Assembly: GCF_002858715.1 (NCBI RefSeq)
Contig: NZ_PJZH01000003.1
Coordinates: 310,001 to 374,000, forward strand
Direction: 5' to 3'
Source of the DNA: Chimaeribacter coloradensis
Lineage (GTDB): Bacteria; Pseudomonadota; Gammaproteobacteria; Enterobacterales; Enterobacteriaceae
DNA: 64,000 bases
Position numbers and translations under genes: made by a program. This document shows, in pieces, positions 36,379-45,330 of the stretch. The notes under the pieces are model-generated. The model ran no database searches and was not told the DNA's origin. It saw only the letters and a program-made list of their open reading frames with translations. Within the stretch, counting starts at the first letter, position 1. Each line of letters starts with the position of its first letter.

Positions 36379-37724
36379 AGGCACTGAGCCTGCGCACGCG
36401 GCTGATCCTGCTGTTCAGTCTGGTGTTGCTGCTGGTCTGGGGCATCGCCAGCGCGCTGGCGTGGGTGCGTACCCAGCAGACGATCGATGAACTGTTCGAC
36501 ACCCAGCAGATGCTGTTCGCCAAGCGGCTGGCCACCGCCCGGCTCGGGGAGCTGAGCGCCGGGGAGCCAGTGCGGCTGCCGAAAACCCGCACGCTGGTGC
36601 GCCACGGCAACCGCGGCGAGCTGGAGGATGACGCGCTGGCGTTCGCCATTTTCGACCGGCACGGCGAGATGCGGCTCAATGACGGCGAGAACGGCCGGGA
36701 CATCCGCTTTGATGCGCGGCACCAGGGCTTTGTGGAGGGCACGCTCGCCGGGGATGACGACCGCTGGCGGCTGCTCTGGCTGACCGCGCCGGGCGGTGAC
36801 CGCATCGCGGTAGGGCAGGAGGTGGAGTACCGCGAGGAGATGGCGTGGGCGGTGGTCTCCGGGCAGTTTATGCCGTGGCTGGTGTCGCTGCCGCTGCTGC
36901 TGTTGCTGATGGCGTGGCTTATCGGCCGTGAACTTGGCCCGCTGCGGCAGGTGGCGGCAGAGCTGCGGCAGCGCGCGCCGGAAGATGGCCGCCCGCTGGC
37001 GACCGGGCGGCTGCCCGCCGAGGTGCTGCCGCTGGCGGCGGCGCTGAATGCGCTGTTTGCCCGCGTCTCCTCGATGCTGCTGCGTGAGCGGCGCTTTACC
37101 TCAGACGCCGCCCACGAGCTGCGCAGCCCGCTGGCGGCGCTGCGGGTGCAGACGGAAGTAGCGCAGCTGGCCGGGGATGACGAGGCGATGCGCCATCATG
37201 CGCTCGCGAACCTCACCGAAGGCATCGACCGCGCCACCCGGCTGGTGGATCAACTGCTGACCCTCTCGCGGCTGGAGGCGCTCAGCGGGCCGGAGACCCT
37301 GGAACCGGTGGACTGGGCGGCGCTGGTGCAGCAGGCGCTGGCTGAGGCAGAACCGGCAGCGCGCGCCAGACAGATCCGGCTGGAACTGCATACCGAAGGC
37401 ACGCCACCGGCGGGGCGCGGGCAGCCGCTGCTGCTGTCGCTGCTGCTGCGTAACCTGCTGGATAACGCGGTGCGCTACTCGCCGGGCGGCACAATGGTCA
37501 GGGTGACGCTGGGGCGGGCGATCCGGGTGGAGGATCAGGGGCCGGGCATGACGGCGGAACAGCTCGCCCGGCTGGGGGAGCGTTTTTACCGGCCGCCGGG
37601 GCAGACGGAGAGCGGGAGCGGGCTGGGGATGTCGATCGCGTTGCGCATCGCGGCGCTGCACGGCATCACGCTGCGGGCGGAAAACCGCCCAGCAGGGGGG
37701 CTGGCGGTGACGATCACCGCCTGA
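36375..37724 (+). CDS. QseC-like sensor histidine kinase
   Basis: Inner-membrane histidine kinase of 449 residues, the length of QseC. Two membrane spans at about residues 12-32 and 170-188 flank a periplasmic sensor domain. A HAMP-like linker leads to the H-box with His247 in [14 protein letters not shown]. The N-box [14 protein letters not shown]1 VEDQGPGM and G2 GSGLGMSIA are intact, so it should be active. Closest to QseC by the kinase core; ligand specificity (quorum signal, catecholamine, other) cannot be read from sequence. Translation is coupled to the regulator gene. Confidence 0.88.
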   Translation: MKALSLRTRLILLFSLVLLLVWGIASALAWVRTQQTIDELFDTQQMLFAKRLATARLGELSAGEPVRLPKTRTLVRHGNRGELEDDALAFAIFDRHGEMRLNDGENGRDIRFDARHQGFVEGTLAGDDDRWRLLWLTAPGGDRIAVGQEVEYREEMAWAVVSGQFMPWLVSLPLLLLLMAWLIGRELGPLRQVAAELRQRAPEDGRPLATGRLPAEVLPLAAALNALFARVSSMLLRERRFTSDAAHELRSPLAALRVQTEVAQLAGDDEAMRHHALANLTEGIDRATRLVDQLLTLSRLEALSGPETLEPVDWAALVQQALAEAEPAARARQIRLELHTEGTPPAGRGQPLLLSLLLRNLLDNAVRYSPGGTMVRVTLGRAIRVEDQGPGMTAEQLARLGERFYRPPGQTESGSGLGMSIALRIAALHGITLRAENRPAGGLAVTITA

Positions 37725-37728
37725 GGCG

Positions 37729-38208
37729 TTACCAGTGGGTGAGGCCGTTGCGGTCGATGCCGGTCAGGTGCTGTGTGAGCACAGTGCCGTCCGGGAAGAT
37801 CAGATCCGGCGCGATCTCCGCCAGCGGGTAGAGCATAAACTCGCGGTTCATCATGTCGTAGTGCGGCACCGTCAGGCGTGGGGTGTTAATCACCTGGTCG
37901 CCATACAGCAGCATGTCGAGGTCCAGCGTGCGCGGCCCCCAGCGTTCCGCCTTGCGCACCCGCCCCTGCTGCTGCTCAATCGCCTGGGTGGCGTCGAGCA
38001 GCGCCTCGGGTGCCAGGGTGGTGTCGAGCGCCACCACGGCATTCAGGTAGTCGGGCTGGTCTTGCGGCCCGAGCGGCGTGCTGCGGTAGAAGGAGGAGCA
38101 GGTCACGAGCTGCGTCTGGGGCAGGGCAGCCAGCGCCGCCAGAGCGGCGTTGACCTGATCCAGCGGCTGGGCGAGGTTGCTGCCCAGCGCAAGGTAGACG
38201 CGGATCAT
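37729..38208 (-). CDS. folK: 6-hydroxymethyl-7,8-dihydropterin pyrophosphokinase
   Basis: Transfers pyrophosphate from ATP to hydroxymethyldihydropterin in folate synthesis. 159 residues, as in E. coli. It begins [11 protein letters not shown] and carries the HPPK signature [16 protein letters not shown] with the two metal-binding Asp. Its ATG overlaps the pcnB stop (4 bases), and it converges with the sensor kinase gene, ending 4 bases from that gene's stop. Confidence 0.97.
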   Translation of the reverse strand: MIRVYLALGSNLAQPLDQVNAALAALAALPQTQLVTCSSFYRSTPLGPQDQPDYLNAVVALDTTLAPEALLDATQAIEQQQGRVRKAERWGPRTLDLDMLLYGDQVINTPRLTVPHYDMMNREFMLYPLAEIAPDLIFPDGTVLTQHLTGIDRNGLTHW

Positions 38209-39623
38209 ACGCTGTTGTCGCGGCGCGGCGCGCGTTTGCGCGGGCGGCGGGCGCGGCTGCGGCGCGGGGCGGCATCGTCACCCAGGTTGGTCAGCATCCC
38301 TTTCTGGCGCATCGGGGTGGCCTCCTGGAATTCGTCCCACCACTGGGTCAGCTGTTGCAGGTCGCGGCTGTTCTCCGCCTCACCGCGCAGTGCCAGCAGG
38401 TCGAAGGCGGCCCGGAATTTCGGGTGCTCCATCAGCTTGTGGGCGCGTTTGCCCTGGCGGCGTGACAGGCGCAGTTGCAGCGCCCAGATGTCACGCACCA
38501 GCGTGGTGATGCGTTTCGGGATCGCCAGTGACCGGCACTGCTCATCCAGCACGTCGTTCATCGCCAGCGCGAAGGCGTCGAAATAGGCCAGCCCGCTCTC
38601 CTGCGCCAGCTTCTGCGCATGTTCAATCAGCGGGTACCAGAGCATCGCGGCAAACAGGAACGCCGGGTTGACGCGCATGTCGGTCTGGATGCGGTGGTCG
38701 GTATTCTTCAGCACCTGCGCCAGGATGCGCTCCATCGGGCTGTCACCGCTCTCGGTGAACTGGCGGGCGATCAGCGGGAACAGCGGCTGGAACAGCTGGT
38801 ATTCACACAGCAGACGCCAGGTCGGGTAACCGTGCCCGGCCTGCAGCAGCTTCAGCGACTCCTCAAACAGCCGCGCCGGCGGGATCTCATGCAGCAGCGG
38901 GGCGAGGCGCGGGATCGGCGCGGCGGTGTCGTCACTGAGCGTCATGTTCAGCTTGGCGGCGAAGCGCACGGCGCGCAGCATCCGCACCGGATCTTCACGG
39001 TAGCGGGTTTCCGGATCGCCGATCAGGCGGATCACGCCCTCTTCAAGATCCTTCAGGCCGCCGGTGTAATCACGTACCGAGAAGTCCGCCACGCTGTAGT
39101 AGAGGCTGTTGATGGTGAAGTCACGGCGTTGCGCGTCTTCCTCAATCGAGCCGAAAATGTTGTCACGCAGCAGCATGCCGTTCCGGCCCTGCTGGGAGGC
39201 GTTCTTGTCGGTCTGCGGCTGTTCCTGCTCGTGGTGGCCGCGGAACGTCGCCACCTCGATAATCTCCGGGCCGAACATCACATGGGCCAGGCGGAAACGG
39301 CGGCCGACCAGGCGGCAGTTGCGGAACAGCTTGCGCACCTGCTCCGGCGTGGCGTTGGTGGTCACGTCAAAATCTTTGGGCTTCTTACCGAGCAGTAAGT
39401 CACGCACGCCGCCGCCGACCAGATAGGCCTCAAAACCGGATTTGTTCAGACGGTACAACACCTTCAGGGCATTTTCACTGATATCCCGGCGGGAGATCGC
39501 ATGTTGATCGCGCGGAAGGATAGTGACAGTCGGCAAAGGCGCCGGCACGGGTTCAACCGTGTCAGGAACGTCGTTTTCGCGGGCCAGTACCTTTCGGCAA
39601 AAATTGGCTACTCGGGTAAAAAT
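38205..39623 (-). CDS. pcnB: Poly(A) polymerase I, AUU-initiated
   Basis: Adds 3' poly(A) tails that promote RNA decay and controls ColE1-type plasmid copy number. The catalytic head has [10 protein letters not shown] and the Asp pair in DFDVTTNAT; the RNA-binding middle and a basic Arg-rich tail follow. The first ATG in frame (39548) would remove a conserved N-terminus. Reading back, ATT at 39623 gives a start followed by [12 protein letters not shown], as in E. coli PcnB, which is known to start at AUU. GAGGTG lies 4 bases upstream. The full product is 472 residues (E. coli 465). folK follows with a 4-base overlap. Confidence 0.93.
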   Translation of the reverse strand: MFTRVANFCRKVLARENDVPDTVEPVPAPLPTVTILPRDQHAISRRDISENALKVLYRLNKSGFEAYLVGGGVRDLLLGKKPKDFDVTTNATPEQVRKLFRNCRLVGRRFRLAHVMFGPEIIEVATFRGHHEQEQPQTDKNASQQGRNGMLLRDNIFGSIEEDAQRRDFTINSLYYSVADFSVRDYTGGLKDLEEGVIRLIGDPETRYREDPVRMLRAVRFAAKLNMTLSDDTAAPIPRLAPLLHEIPPARLFEESLKLLQAGHGYPTWRLLCEYQLFQPLFPLIARQFTESGDSPMERILAQVLKNTDHRIQTDMRVNPAFLFAAMLWYPLIEHAQKLAQESGLAYFDAFALAMNDVLDEQCRSLAIPKRITTLVRDIWALQLRLSRRQGKRAHKLMEHPKFRAAFDLLALRGEAENSRDLQQLTQWWDEFQEATPMRQKGMLTNLGDDAAPRRSRARRPRKRAPRRDNSV

Positions 39624-39758
39624 GGGACACCTCGATAGTGACTAAAATGGACAGAGCAAAAAACAGCGGCTAATCATAGCTCATGCCGGGGGGTTTGAGA
39701 ATAATGTTATATGGCTGTCAACGCCCGGTTGCCGCGCATTCTGCGGGGTGCGGGGCGT

Positions 39759-40631
39759 TTATGGCACGATATCTGAGGCTTGCCACTGGTCGACGGCATA
39801 CGCCAGGAGCTGCGGCAGGCTCAGATCCTGCCACTGCGCCGGCACCGGCTGGTGCAGGAAGCGCAGCGCCGCCACCAGCGTCGGGCGCGGGTCACCGGCG
39901 GGCAGGGGCGGGGCGTGGTTCTGCTTGGAGAGCTTGTCGCCGTGCGCGTTCAGCGCCAGCGGCAGGTGGATGTAGCGCGGCGCCGGCCAGCCGAGCTGCC
40001 GGTAGAGCGCGATCTGGCGCACCGTCGGCTCGATCAGGTCGGCTCCGCGCACAATCTCCGTCACGCCCTGGTGGTGGTCATCCACCACCACCGCCAGATT
40101 GTAGGCGAACAGCCCGTCGCGCCGGTGGATGATGAAATCCTCCTCCGCCATGCGCGTGTCTGCCGCCAGCCAGCCGCGCAGCCCATCCTCAAAGCCGTAG
40201 ACCGGCGCGGTCTGGTGCAGGCGCAGCGCGGCATGCTCCGCGCCCCGGTGCAGCAGGCGGCAGTGGCCGTCATAGAAGCCGCCGATCGACTGGATGCGGC
40301 TGCGGCTGCAGGTGCAGTAGTAAGCCTGCCCACCGGCGATAAGCTGCCCCAGCACCGCGCGGTAAGCGTCATGGCGATCGGACTGGTAGAGCACCTCGCC
40401 GTCCCAGGTCAGGCCGTACTGTTCAAGCTGTTGCAGGATGCGGGCGGCTGCGCCCGGCACTTCACGCGGCGGGTCGATGTCTTCAATGCGGACCAGCCAG
40501 CGGCCCCGGCAGGCGCGGGCGCGCAGATAACTGCCCAGCGCGGCAATCAGCGAACCAAAGTGAAGCTCACCGGAAGGCGACGGCGCAAAGCGGCCAATAT
40601 AGGGGGAGGGGGCGGTCAGGGAATCTGGCAT
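39759..40631 (-). CDS. gluQ: Glutamyl-Q tRNA(Asp) synthetase
   Basis: Truncated glutamyl-tRNA synthetase homologue that attaches glutamate to queuosine in the anticodon of tRNA-Asp. The chosen ATG 40631 gives 290 residues. The HIGH-like block is [16 protein letters not shown], the KMSKS-like block is KLSKQNHAP, and the zinc ligands are CTC with Tyr and a later Cys (YYCTC ... HCRLL). It has no anticodon-binding domain. A GTG at 40664 would add 11 residues within an upstream hairpin. dksA lies 59 bases upstream, as in E. coli. Confidence 0.94.
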   Translation of the reverse strand: MPDSLTAPSPYIGRFAPSPSGELHFGSLIAALGSYLRARACRGRWLVRIEDIDPPREVPGAAARILQQLEQYGLTWDGEVLYQSDRHDAYRAVLGQLIAGGQAYYCTCSRSRIQSIGGFYDGHCRLLHRGAEHAALRLHQTAPVYGFEDGLRGWLAADTRMAEEDFIIHRRDGLFAYNLAVVVDDHHQGVTEIVRGADLIEPTVRQIALYRQLGWPAPRYIHLPLALNAHGDKLSKQNHAPPLPAGDPRPTLVAALRFLHQPVPAQWQDLSLPQLLAYAVDQWQASDIVP

Positions 40632-40690
40632 AAGGGTGGCGACGAAAGCGCGGTGCCGGGGCACCGCGTCAGTCGTTGTGATACGTCTGC

Positions 40691-41146
40691 TTAACCGGCC
40701 ATCTGCTTTTCGCGGATTTCAGCCAGGGTTTTGCAGTCGATGCACAGATCGGCAGTCGGGCGCGCCTCAAGGCGGCGGATGCCAATCTCAACACCACAGG
40801 ACTCGCAGAAGCCGAAATCTTCGTCTTCTACTTTCTTCAGCGTTTTCTCGATCTTCTTAATCAACTTACGCTCGCGGTCGCGGTTGCGCAGTTCCAGGCT
40901 GAACTCCTCTTCCTGGGCAGCACGGTCTACCGGATCAGGGAAGTTAGCGGCTTCGTCCTGCATATGAGACACAGTACGGTCGACTTCATCCCTGAGCTGG
41001 TTGCGCCACGCTTCAAGAATACGCTTGAAGTGAGTGAGCTGGGCGTCGTTCATATACTCTTCGCCTGGCTTCTCTTGATACGGCTCCACCCCAGCGATGG
41101 CGAGAATGCTCAAGGAGGATGTTTTACGGGTTTGCCCTTCTTGCAT
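40691..41146 (-). CDS. dksA: RNA polymerase-binding transcription factor DksA
   Basis: Secondary-channel regulator that works with ppGpp in the stringent response. The 151-residue product from ATG 41146 matches E. coli in length, with the coiled coil (about 35-105) bearing [11 protein letters not shown] at its tip (Asp71 and Asp74 region) and the four-Cys zinc finger CESC ... CIDC. GAGGAGAAG precedes the start. A frame to 41170 adds eight residues beyond the Shine-Dalgarno and is rejected. Confidence 0.98.
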   Translation of the reverse strand: MQEGQTRKTSSLSILAIAGVEPYQEKPGEEYMNDAQLTHFKRILEAWRNQLRDEVDRTVSHMQDEAANFPDPVDRAAQEEEFSLELRNRDRERKLIKKIEKTLKKVEDEDFGFCESCGVEIGIRRLEARPTADLCIDCKTLAEIREKQMAG

Positions 41147-41338
41147 GTTGCTTCTCCTCATAACACGCACTATCGATCCCCAACGTGGGGAAAAATCAGG
41201 CCGCTATAAATAACAGATGGGAAGGTAGATGGCAATTATTCCTCACACCTGCTTGACAACCCTGTGAGCCGCGGCGTTTTTGGCTTCGCCGCGTGGCACA
41301 CCACAGCCTGGCTGTGGGTTGTCGGGCCTTAGGCTTTT

Positions 41339-42046
41339 TTATCCGCTTACTAATGAAATGGGTTGGACCAGGGCAATACCGGCTGGTGAAAGCTGCGCTC
41401 CATAGCTAATCACCTCAACCCCCTGATGTTGCGCCTCTGCCAGCAAAGCGGCATAGCGTGGGTCGATGTGGCGGGCGGCGGCCACCTCCCGGATGCCGGA
41501 GTGCAGCACGGCGAAAAACAGCACCGCCCGCCGGCCCGCGGCCACCATCTGCTGCAACTCCCGCAGGTGCTTCTGGCCGCGAAGGGTCACGGCATCAGGA
41601 AAGTAACCACGATTATGTTGCAACAACGTTACAGACTTCACTTCAATATAGCAGTCGGGCCGGTTTTCTGCCTGTAATAACAGATCGATACGGCTGTTTT
41701 CGCCACCATATTTTATTTCAGACTGCACCTGACTGTAACCGGACAATTCAGGAATGCGGCCCTGTTCCACCGCCTCCCGCACCAACCCATTGGCACGCTG
41801 AGTATTAACGCAAATCCAGTGGCCCTGTTGCGTTTCAGATAACTCCCAGGTGTGGGCATATTTGCGTTTCGGGTTTGCGGAGGTGGAGTACCAGACGGTG
41901 TCGCCCGGGGTGGCGCAGCCGGTCATCGCGCCGGTATTGGCGCAGTGCAGCGTCAGCACCTCGCCCGCGGGGGTGATGACATCCGCCAGAAAACGTTTGT
42001 AACGCTTAATCAACGTGGCCTGTTGCAGTGGGGGGGTAAATAACAT
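41339..42046 (-). CDS. sfsA: SfsA family protein (sugar fermentation stimulation A)
   Basis: 235 residues (E. coli 234), with the OB-fold start [26 protein letters not shown], and a nuclease-like core SRIDLLLQ ... [11 protein letters not shown] (Asp, Glu, Lys in a PD-(D/E)XK arrangement). E. coli SfsA was linked to maltose gene expression and DNA binding; the true activity is unsettled. It follows thpR by 18 bases. The 192 bp to dksA hold two GC-rich hairpins without T-tracts. Confidence 0.94.
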   Translation of the reverse strand: MLFTPPLQQATLIKRYKRFLADVITPAGEVLTLHCANTGAMTGCATPGDTVWYSTSANPKRKYAHTWELSETQQGHWICVNTQRANGLVREAVEQGRIPELSGYSQVQSEIKYGGENSRIDLLLQAENRPDCYIEVKSVTLLQHNRGYFPDAVTLRGQKHLRELQQMVAAGRRAVLFFAVLHSGIREVAAARHIDPRYAALLAEAQHQGVEVISYGAQLSPAGIALVQPISLVSG

Positions 42047-42064
42047 GACTCTCCTTGCGCGGCG

Positions 42065-42592
42065 TCAGGCCAGCGGCCAGCTCTGAAGCGCCTGGTAACG
42101 GGTGCGCCCGCGTTCAGTGCGGGATTCATACAGACAGAAGTGGGTGGCCTCCAGCGTCCAGCCCGGCGTGGCGGGCGGCAGCGCGACCGGGTGAACCGCG
42201 CCGCGCAGCAGGGTGATGTGCGGGTGGAACGGCTGCGCACTCTGCGGACAGCCGTTGCGCGCCGCCTGCGCGCGCAGTAGTGCCGCCAGCTGCAACAGCC
42301 CGCGCGGCGCGCGGCGGGTGCCGAGCCACACCACGCCGGGGCGCGGCCAGTGGCCGAGGTCATCCAGCGTCAGCGTAAAGCGCGGCTGCACGATGTTGCC
42401 CGCCAGCGCGGCCAGCGCCTCTGCTTTGCGGTCGCTGACCTCGCCCAGAAACGCCAGCGTCAAATGCAGGTTGGCGGCGGCAATGGGCCGCCCGGCCTCA
42501 GGCGGGAACGCCGTGGCGCGCCAGGCGACCGCCGCCTGTTGCAGGGCATCCGGCAGGGGCAGGGCGAAAAAGAGGCGGCGTGAGTCGGGCAT
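42065..42592 (-). CDS. thpR: RNA 2',3'-cyclic phosphodiesterase (2'-5' ligase family)
   Basis: 2H phosphoesterase of 175 residues from ATG 42592, with both catalytic HxT motifs: HLTLAF near residue 43 and HPHITL near residue 126. AGGAG lies 6 bases before the start; an upstream ATG at 42634 adds 14 residues without similarity. It is divergent from hrpB across 90 bp and probably cotranscribed with sfsA. Confidence 0.95.
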   Translation of the reverse strand: MPDSRRLFFALPLPDALQQAAVAWRATAFPPEAGRPIAAANLHLTLAFLGEVSDRKAEALAALAGNIVQPRFTLTLDDLGHWPRPGVVWLGTRRAPRGLLQLAALLRAQAARNGCPQSAQPFHPHITLLRGAVHPVALPPATPGWTLEATHFCLYESRTERGRTRYQALQSWPLA

Positions 42593-42634
42593 AAGCGCTC
42601 CTGAATGAATTGTCCCAAGGGGGCAGGGGGGCAA

Positions 42635-42643
42635 TGCTACAAT
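42635..42643 (+). promoter_or_regulatory. Extended -10 promoter of hrpB
   Basis: TGCTACAAT is an extended -10 (TGn plus TACAAT). No good -35 lies at the usual distance. It sits 40 bp before the chosen hrpB start. Confidence 0.55.
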
Positions 42644-42682
42644 GCGCGGCTGAGAAAGTTAACTGAGGATAAGGGGAAAGGT

Positions 42683-45148
42683 ATGGGGGCGGTGACACAG
42701 GGCGCGCAAACGGCGCTGCCGGTCAGCGAGGTGGTGGAGGAACTGCTGGCAGCGCTGGCAGCGGCCCCGCAGGTGCTGCTGAACGCACCCACCGGCGCGG
42801 GCAAATCCACCTGGCTGCCGCTGGCGATCCTGGCGCGCGCCGGGCTGCCGGGCCGCATCATCATGCTGGAACCGCGGCGGCTGGCGGCGAAAAACGTCGC
42901 TCACCGGCTGGCGCAGCAACTGGGGGAGACGCCGGGGCAGCAGGTCGGCTACCGGATGCGTGCCGACAGCAAAACCAGCGCCGCCACCCGGCTCGAGGTG
43001 GTGACCGAAGGCATCCTGACCCGCATGGTACAGCAGGACCCGGAGCTCTCCGGCGTCTCGCTGGTGATCCTCGACGAGTTCCACGAGCGCAGCCTCCAGG
43101 CGGATACCGCGCTGGCGCTGCTGCTGGATGTGCAGCAGGGGCTGCGGGATGACCTGACACTGCTGGTGATGTCCGCCACCCTCGACAACGCCCGGCTGGC
43201 GCAGCAACTGCCGGAGGCACCGGTGATCGTCTCCCAGGGGCGCAGCTTCCCGGTGGAACGGCGCTACCAGCCGCTCGCCACCCATGAGCGGCTGGAGGAG
43301 GGCGTGGCCGCGGCGGTGCGGCGGCTGGTGCAGGAGGAGCCCGGCTCGCTGCTGCTGTTTTTGCCCGGCGTGGCGGAGATCCACCGGGTGCAGGAACGGC
43401 TGGCGGGCACGCTTCCCACCGATACCGACCTCTGCCCGCTCTACGGTGCGCTGCCGCTGGCGCAGCAGCAGAACGCCATTCAGCCCGCGGCCGCCGGTCG
43501 GCGCAAAGTGGTGCTGGCGACCAACATCGCCGAAACCAGTTTGACGATTGAGGGCATCCGGCTGGTGGTGGACAGCGGGCTGGAGCGCACGACCCGCTTC
43601 GACCCGCGCACCGGCGTAACCCGGCTGGTGACGCAGCGCATCAGCCAGGCGTCGATGACCCAGCGCGCCGGCCGCGCCGGGCGGCTGTCGCCGGGCATCT
43701 GCCTGCATCTCTTCAGCCGGGAACAGGCGGAGCGCGCTGCCGAGCAGAGCGAGCCGGAGATCCTGCAAAGCGATCTCAGCAGCCTCTGGCTGGATCTGGT
43801 GCAGTGGGGCTGCCGATCGCCGGACGATCTCACCTGGCTGGACGCCCCCCCGGCCCCGGCGCTGGCCGCCGCGCAGGATCTGCTGTTGCGCCTCGGCGCA
43901 CTGGACGATCAGGGGCGGCTCACCCCCACCGGGCAGCGCATGGCGGCGCTCGGCGTGGAGCCGCGGCTGGCGGCGATGCTGGTGGCCGGGGCGGCGCACA
44001 GCGGGGAGGCGCTGGCGACCGCCGCGTTGCTGGCCGCGATCCTGGAGGAGCCGCCGCGCAGCGGCACGCCCGACCTCAGTGACTGGCTCACCCGCCCGCA
44101 GCCGCACTGGCAGCGCCGCGCCGCGCTGCTGGCAAAACGCAGCGGCCGCGCTGCCGGGCAGGTTTCGCCGGACGAGGCGGGCTGGCTGCTGGCGCAGGCC
44201 TTCCCGGACCGCATCGCCCAGCGGCGCGGCGACGATGGCCGCTACCTGCTGGCCAACGGGCTGGGGGCCTCGCTGCCGCAGGACGAGGCACTGACCCGGC
44301 ACGGCTGGCTGGTGGCCCCATCGCTGTTGCAGAACAGCAGCAGCCCCGACGCCCGTATCCTGCTGGCGCTGCCGGTGGACGCGGAGGCGCTGGCAGCCCG
44401 CCTGCCTGCGCTGGTGGAACGCCGCGCCGCCGTGGAGTGGGACGAGGAGAAAGGCACGCTGCGCGCCTGGCAGCGCGAGATGATCGGGCGGCTGGTGTTG
44501 CGCGCCCGGGTGCTGGCGAAGCCCTCCGACGAAGAGCTGCAACAGGCGCTGATCGGCTGGGTGCGCCAGCAGGGCCTGAACGTGCTGAACTGGGAACCGG
44601 CCGCTGAACAGCTGCTGCTGCGGCTGCGCTGCGCCCGCCGCTGGCTGCCGGAGGCGGACTGGCCGCCGGTGGAGGAGGAAGACCTGCTGGCAAGCCTTGA
44701 CGCGTGGCTGCTGCCGTCGCTGGGCAAGGTGCGTGACCTGCGCGCCCTGCGGCAGGTGAACCTGAGCGAGGCGCTGGGCCGCCTGTTGAGCTGGCCGCAG
44801 CGGCAACGGCTGGATAGTGCGCTGCCGAGCCATTACACTGTGCCGACCGGCAGCCGCCTGCCGCTGCGCTATGACGCGGAAAAACCGCCGGTGCTGGCGG
44901 TGCGGCTGCAGGAGATGTTCGGTGAGGAGGCCAGCCCGCGCGTCGCCGAAGGGCGGGTGGCGGTGGTGCTGGAGCTGCTCTCCCCGGCGCACCGGCCGCT
45001 GCAGATCACCGCCGATCTGGCCGCGTTCTGGCGCGGCGCTTACCGCGAGGTGCAGAAAGAGATGAAAGGGCGCTACCCGAAGCACCCCTGGCCGGATGAC
45101 CCGGCGCAGGCACTGCCGACGCGGCGCACCAAGAAATATCAGCCCTGA
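42683..45148 (+). CDS. hrpB: ATP-dependent RNA helicase HrpB
   Basis: DEAH-box helicase, 821 residues from ATG 42683. Motif I APTGAGKST, motif II DEFHERS (DEFH variant of HrpB), motif III MSATLDN, motif V ATNIAETSLT and motif VI QRAGRAGR are present, followed by the HA2 domain and the HrpB-specific C-terminal domain ending RYPKHPWPDDPAQ. Start is supported by GGGGAAAGG and family alignment; a frame from 42605 would begin in the divergent promoter. Cellular role remains undefined in E. coli. It stands upstream of mrcB as usual. Confidence 0.95.
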   Translation: MGAVTQGAQTALPVSEVVEELLAALAAAPQVLLNAPTGAGKSTWLPLAILARAGLPGRIIMLEPRRLAAKNVAHRLAQQLGETPGQQVGYRMRADSKTSAATRLEVVTEGILTRMVQQDPELSGVSLVILDEFHERSLQADTALALLLDVQQGLRDDLTLLVMSATLDNARLAQQLPEAPVIVSQGRSFPVERRYQPLATHERLEEGVAAAVRRLVQEEPGSLLLFLPGVAEIHRVQERLAGTLPTDTDLCPLYGALPLAQQQNAIQPAAAGRRKVVLATNIAETSLTIEGIRLVVDSGLERTTRFDPRTGVTRLVTQRISQASMTQRAGRAGRLSPGICLHLFSREQAERAAEQSEPEILQSDLSSLWLDLVQWGCRSPDDLTWLDAPPAPALAAAQDLLLRLGALDDQGRLTPTGQRMAALGVEPRLAAMLVAGAAHSGEALATAALLAAILEEPPRSGTPDLSDWLTRPQPHWQRRAALLAKRSGRAAGQVSPDEAGWLLAQAFPDRIAQRRGDDGRYLLANGLGASLPQDEALTRHGWLVAPSLLQNSSSPDARILLALPVDAEALAARLPALVERRAAVEWDEEKGTLRAWQREMIGRLVLRARVLAKPSDEELQQALIGWVRQQGLNVLNWEPAAEQLLLRLRCARRWLPEADWPPVEEEDLLASLDAWLLPSLGKVRDLRALRQVNLSEALGRLLSWPQRQRLDSALPSHYTVPTGSRLPLRYDAEKPPVLAVRLQEMFGEEASPRVAEGRVAVVLELLSPAHRPLQITADLAAFWRGAYREVQKEMKGRYPKHPWPDDPAQALPTRRTKKYQP

Positions 45149-45330
45149 ATGGCCCCCTTGGCCGCCGATTTTCAGATGTTTCCGCTGGCCGGGCCGGGCA
45201 GCGGGTAACAGAGTAGCGCCTTCGCCGGCCCTGTCGATAAACACAGCAATCTGAAAAGCCACTGCAGGACGCCGCGACTTTTCTCTGGAAATGTCAATGA
45301 TGAAAGAAAACAGTAGCGTGGAGAACAGCA

